14,765 bases of DNA from Candidatus Puniceispirillum sp. Its GTDB lineage: Bacteria; Pseudomonadota; Alphaproteobacteria; Puniceispirillales; Puniceispirillaceae. A program made the translations under genes and the position numbers. The stretch covers positions 1 through 14,765 of the forward strand of contig JADHLR010000026.1 in the NCBI GenBank assembly GCA_016780525.1, given 5' to 3'. Under the pieces are notes generated by a model. It was not told where the DNA came from. It worked only from the letters and a program-made list of their open reading frames with translations, and ran no database searches. How positions within the stretch are numbered: position 1 is the stretch's first letter; each line of letters begins with the position of its first letter. Positions 14,486 through 14,765 of the stretch are shown one piece after another.

Positions 14486-14765
14486 AGCGCGAGAACGCTC
14501 CGACCAATTCCAGATGGTTGCTATGGTTGAACTGGTCAACCGGTTGCACCCAATCGAGGCAAAAGCCTGCCGTGGTCAGACATGCCGCATCTCTGGCAAA
14601 ACTTGCCGGGTTGCATGACGCCATGGCGATTGTTGAGATATGCGATTGTGCGATCTGCTGGCATTGCGCGATAGCACCGCTTCGCGGCGGGTCCAGAATA
14701 ACCGCGGTGATTTTGCCAAATTCGTCTGGCAGCAACGGTAAATCGAACAGATCACGCTGTTGTGT
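14484..14765 (-). CDS. TrmA/RlmC/RlmD-type RNA 5-methyluridine methyltransferase, C-terminal part
   Basis: The reading frame runs off the right edge; 93 C-terminal residues are present, followed by TAG. Family marks are VILDPPRSGA (motif IV region of the SAM domain, 22-31 of the fragment), SCNPASFARD with the catalytic cysteine (C51), which attacks C6 of the uridine, and FNHSNHLELVGAF near the end, where the glutamate (E86) fits the proton-abstracting base. These mark the class I SAM-dependent m5U RNA methyltransferases that act on 23S rRNA or tRNA; the missing N-terminal part, with any TRAM domain or iron–sulfur cluster, is needed to name the member. It is the upstream neighbour of the RHH gene on the same strand. 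Confidence 0.88.
   Translation of the reverse strand, partial: TQQRDLFDLPLLPDEFGKITAVILDPPRSGAIAQCQQIAQSHISTIAMASCNPASFARDAACLTTAGFCLDWVQPVDQFNHSNHLELVGAFSR

Overview
The window looks like ordinary chromosome of an alphaproteobacterium. The reasons are the gene order yqeY–dnaG–rpoD with carA diverging from yqeY, the tRNA-Ile2 gene straight after rpoD, the RHH_4-type ribbon-helix-helix protein, and moderate GC content with many GCC/GGC codons. Moderate GC and gene content would fit a marine SAR116-like lineage, but that is an inference I cannot test here. No transposase, integrase, CRISPR array, phage gene or toxin–antitoxin pair was seen.

Left part (1–5810): an Lrp/AsnC regulator on the plus strand meets greA tail to tail, and the two coding regions overlap by 11 bp. 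greA, carB and carA are all on the minus strand in transcription order carA → carB → greA. carA and carB are separated by one base and are probably translationally coupled, so the two subunits of carbamoyl-phosphate synthetase would be made together. A promoter-like TTGACC/TATGTA pair with a near-perfect dyad in its spacer lies upstream of carA.

Middle part (5811–10477): yqeY, dnaG and rpoD form the alphaproteobacterial version of the macromolecular synthesis cluster (primase and primary sigma factor), followed by a tRNA with anticodon CAT that is best read as tRNA-Ile2. The gap before dnaG holds an inverted repeat and two perfect 14-bp direct repeats. The gap between dnaG and rpoD holds an intact 53-codon reading frame that may be a small gene.

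Right part (10478–14765): a secreted protein of unknown function has a Shine–Dalgarno sequence that would be buried in a long hairpin. It is convergent with a minus-strand set: RNA methyltransferase fragment → RHH protein → class I glutamine amidotransferase → HyuA-type hydantoinase/oxoprolinase. Between the methyltransferase and the RHH gene lie five tandem 15-bp repeats, the most striking non-coding structure in the window.

Most of the window is core metabolism and information processing. The unexplained signals are short intergenic ones (repeats, hairpins, one small ORF), not a large new gene system.
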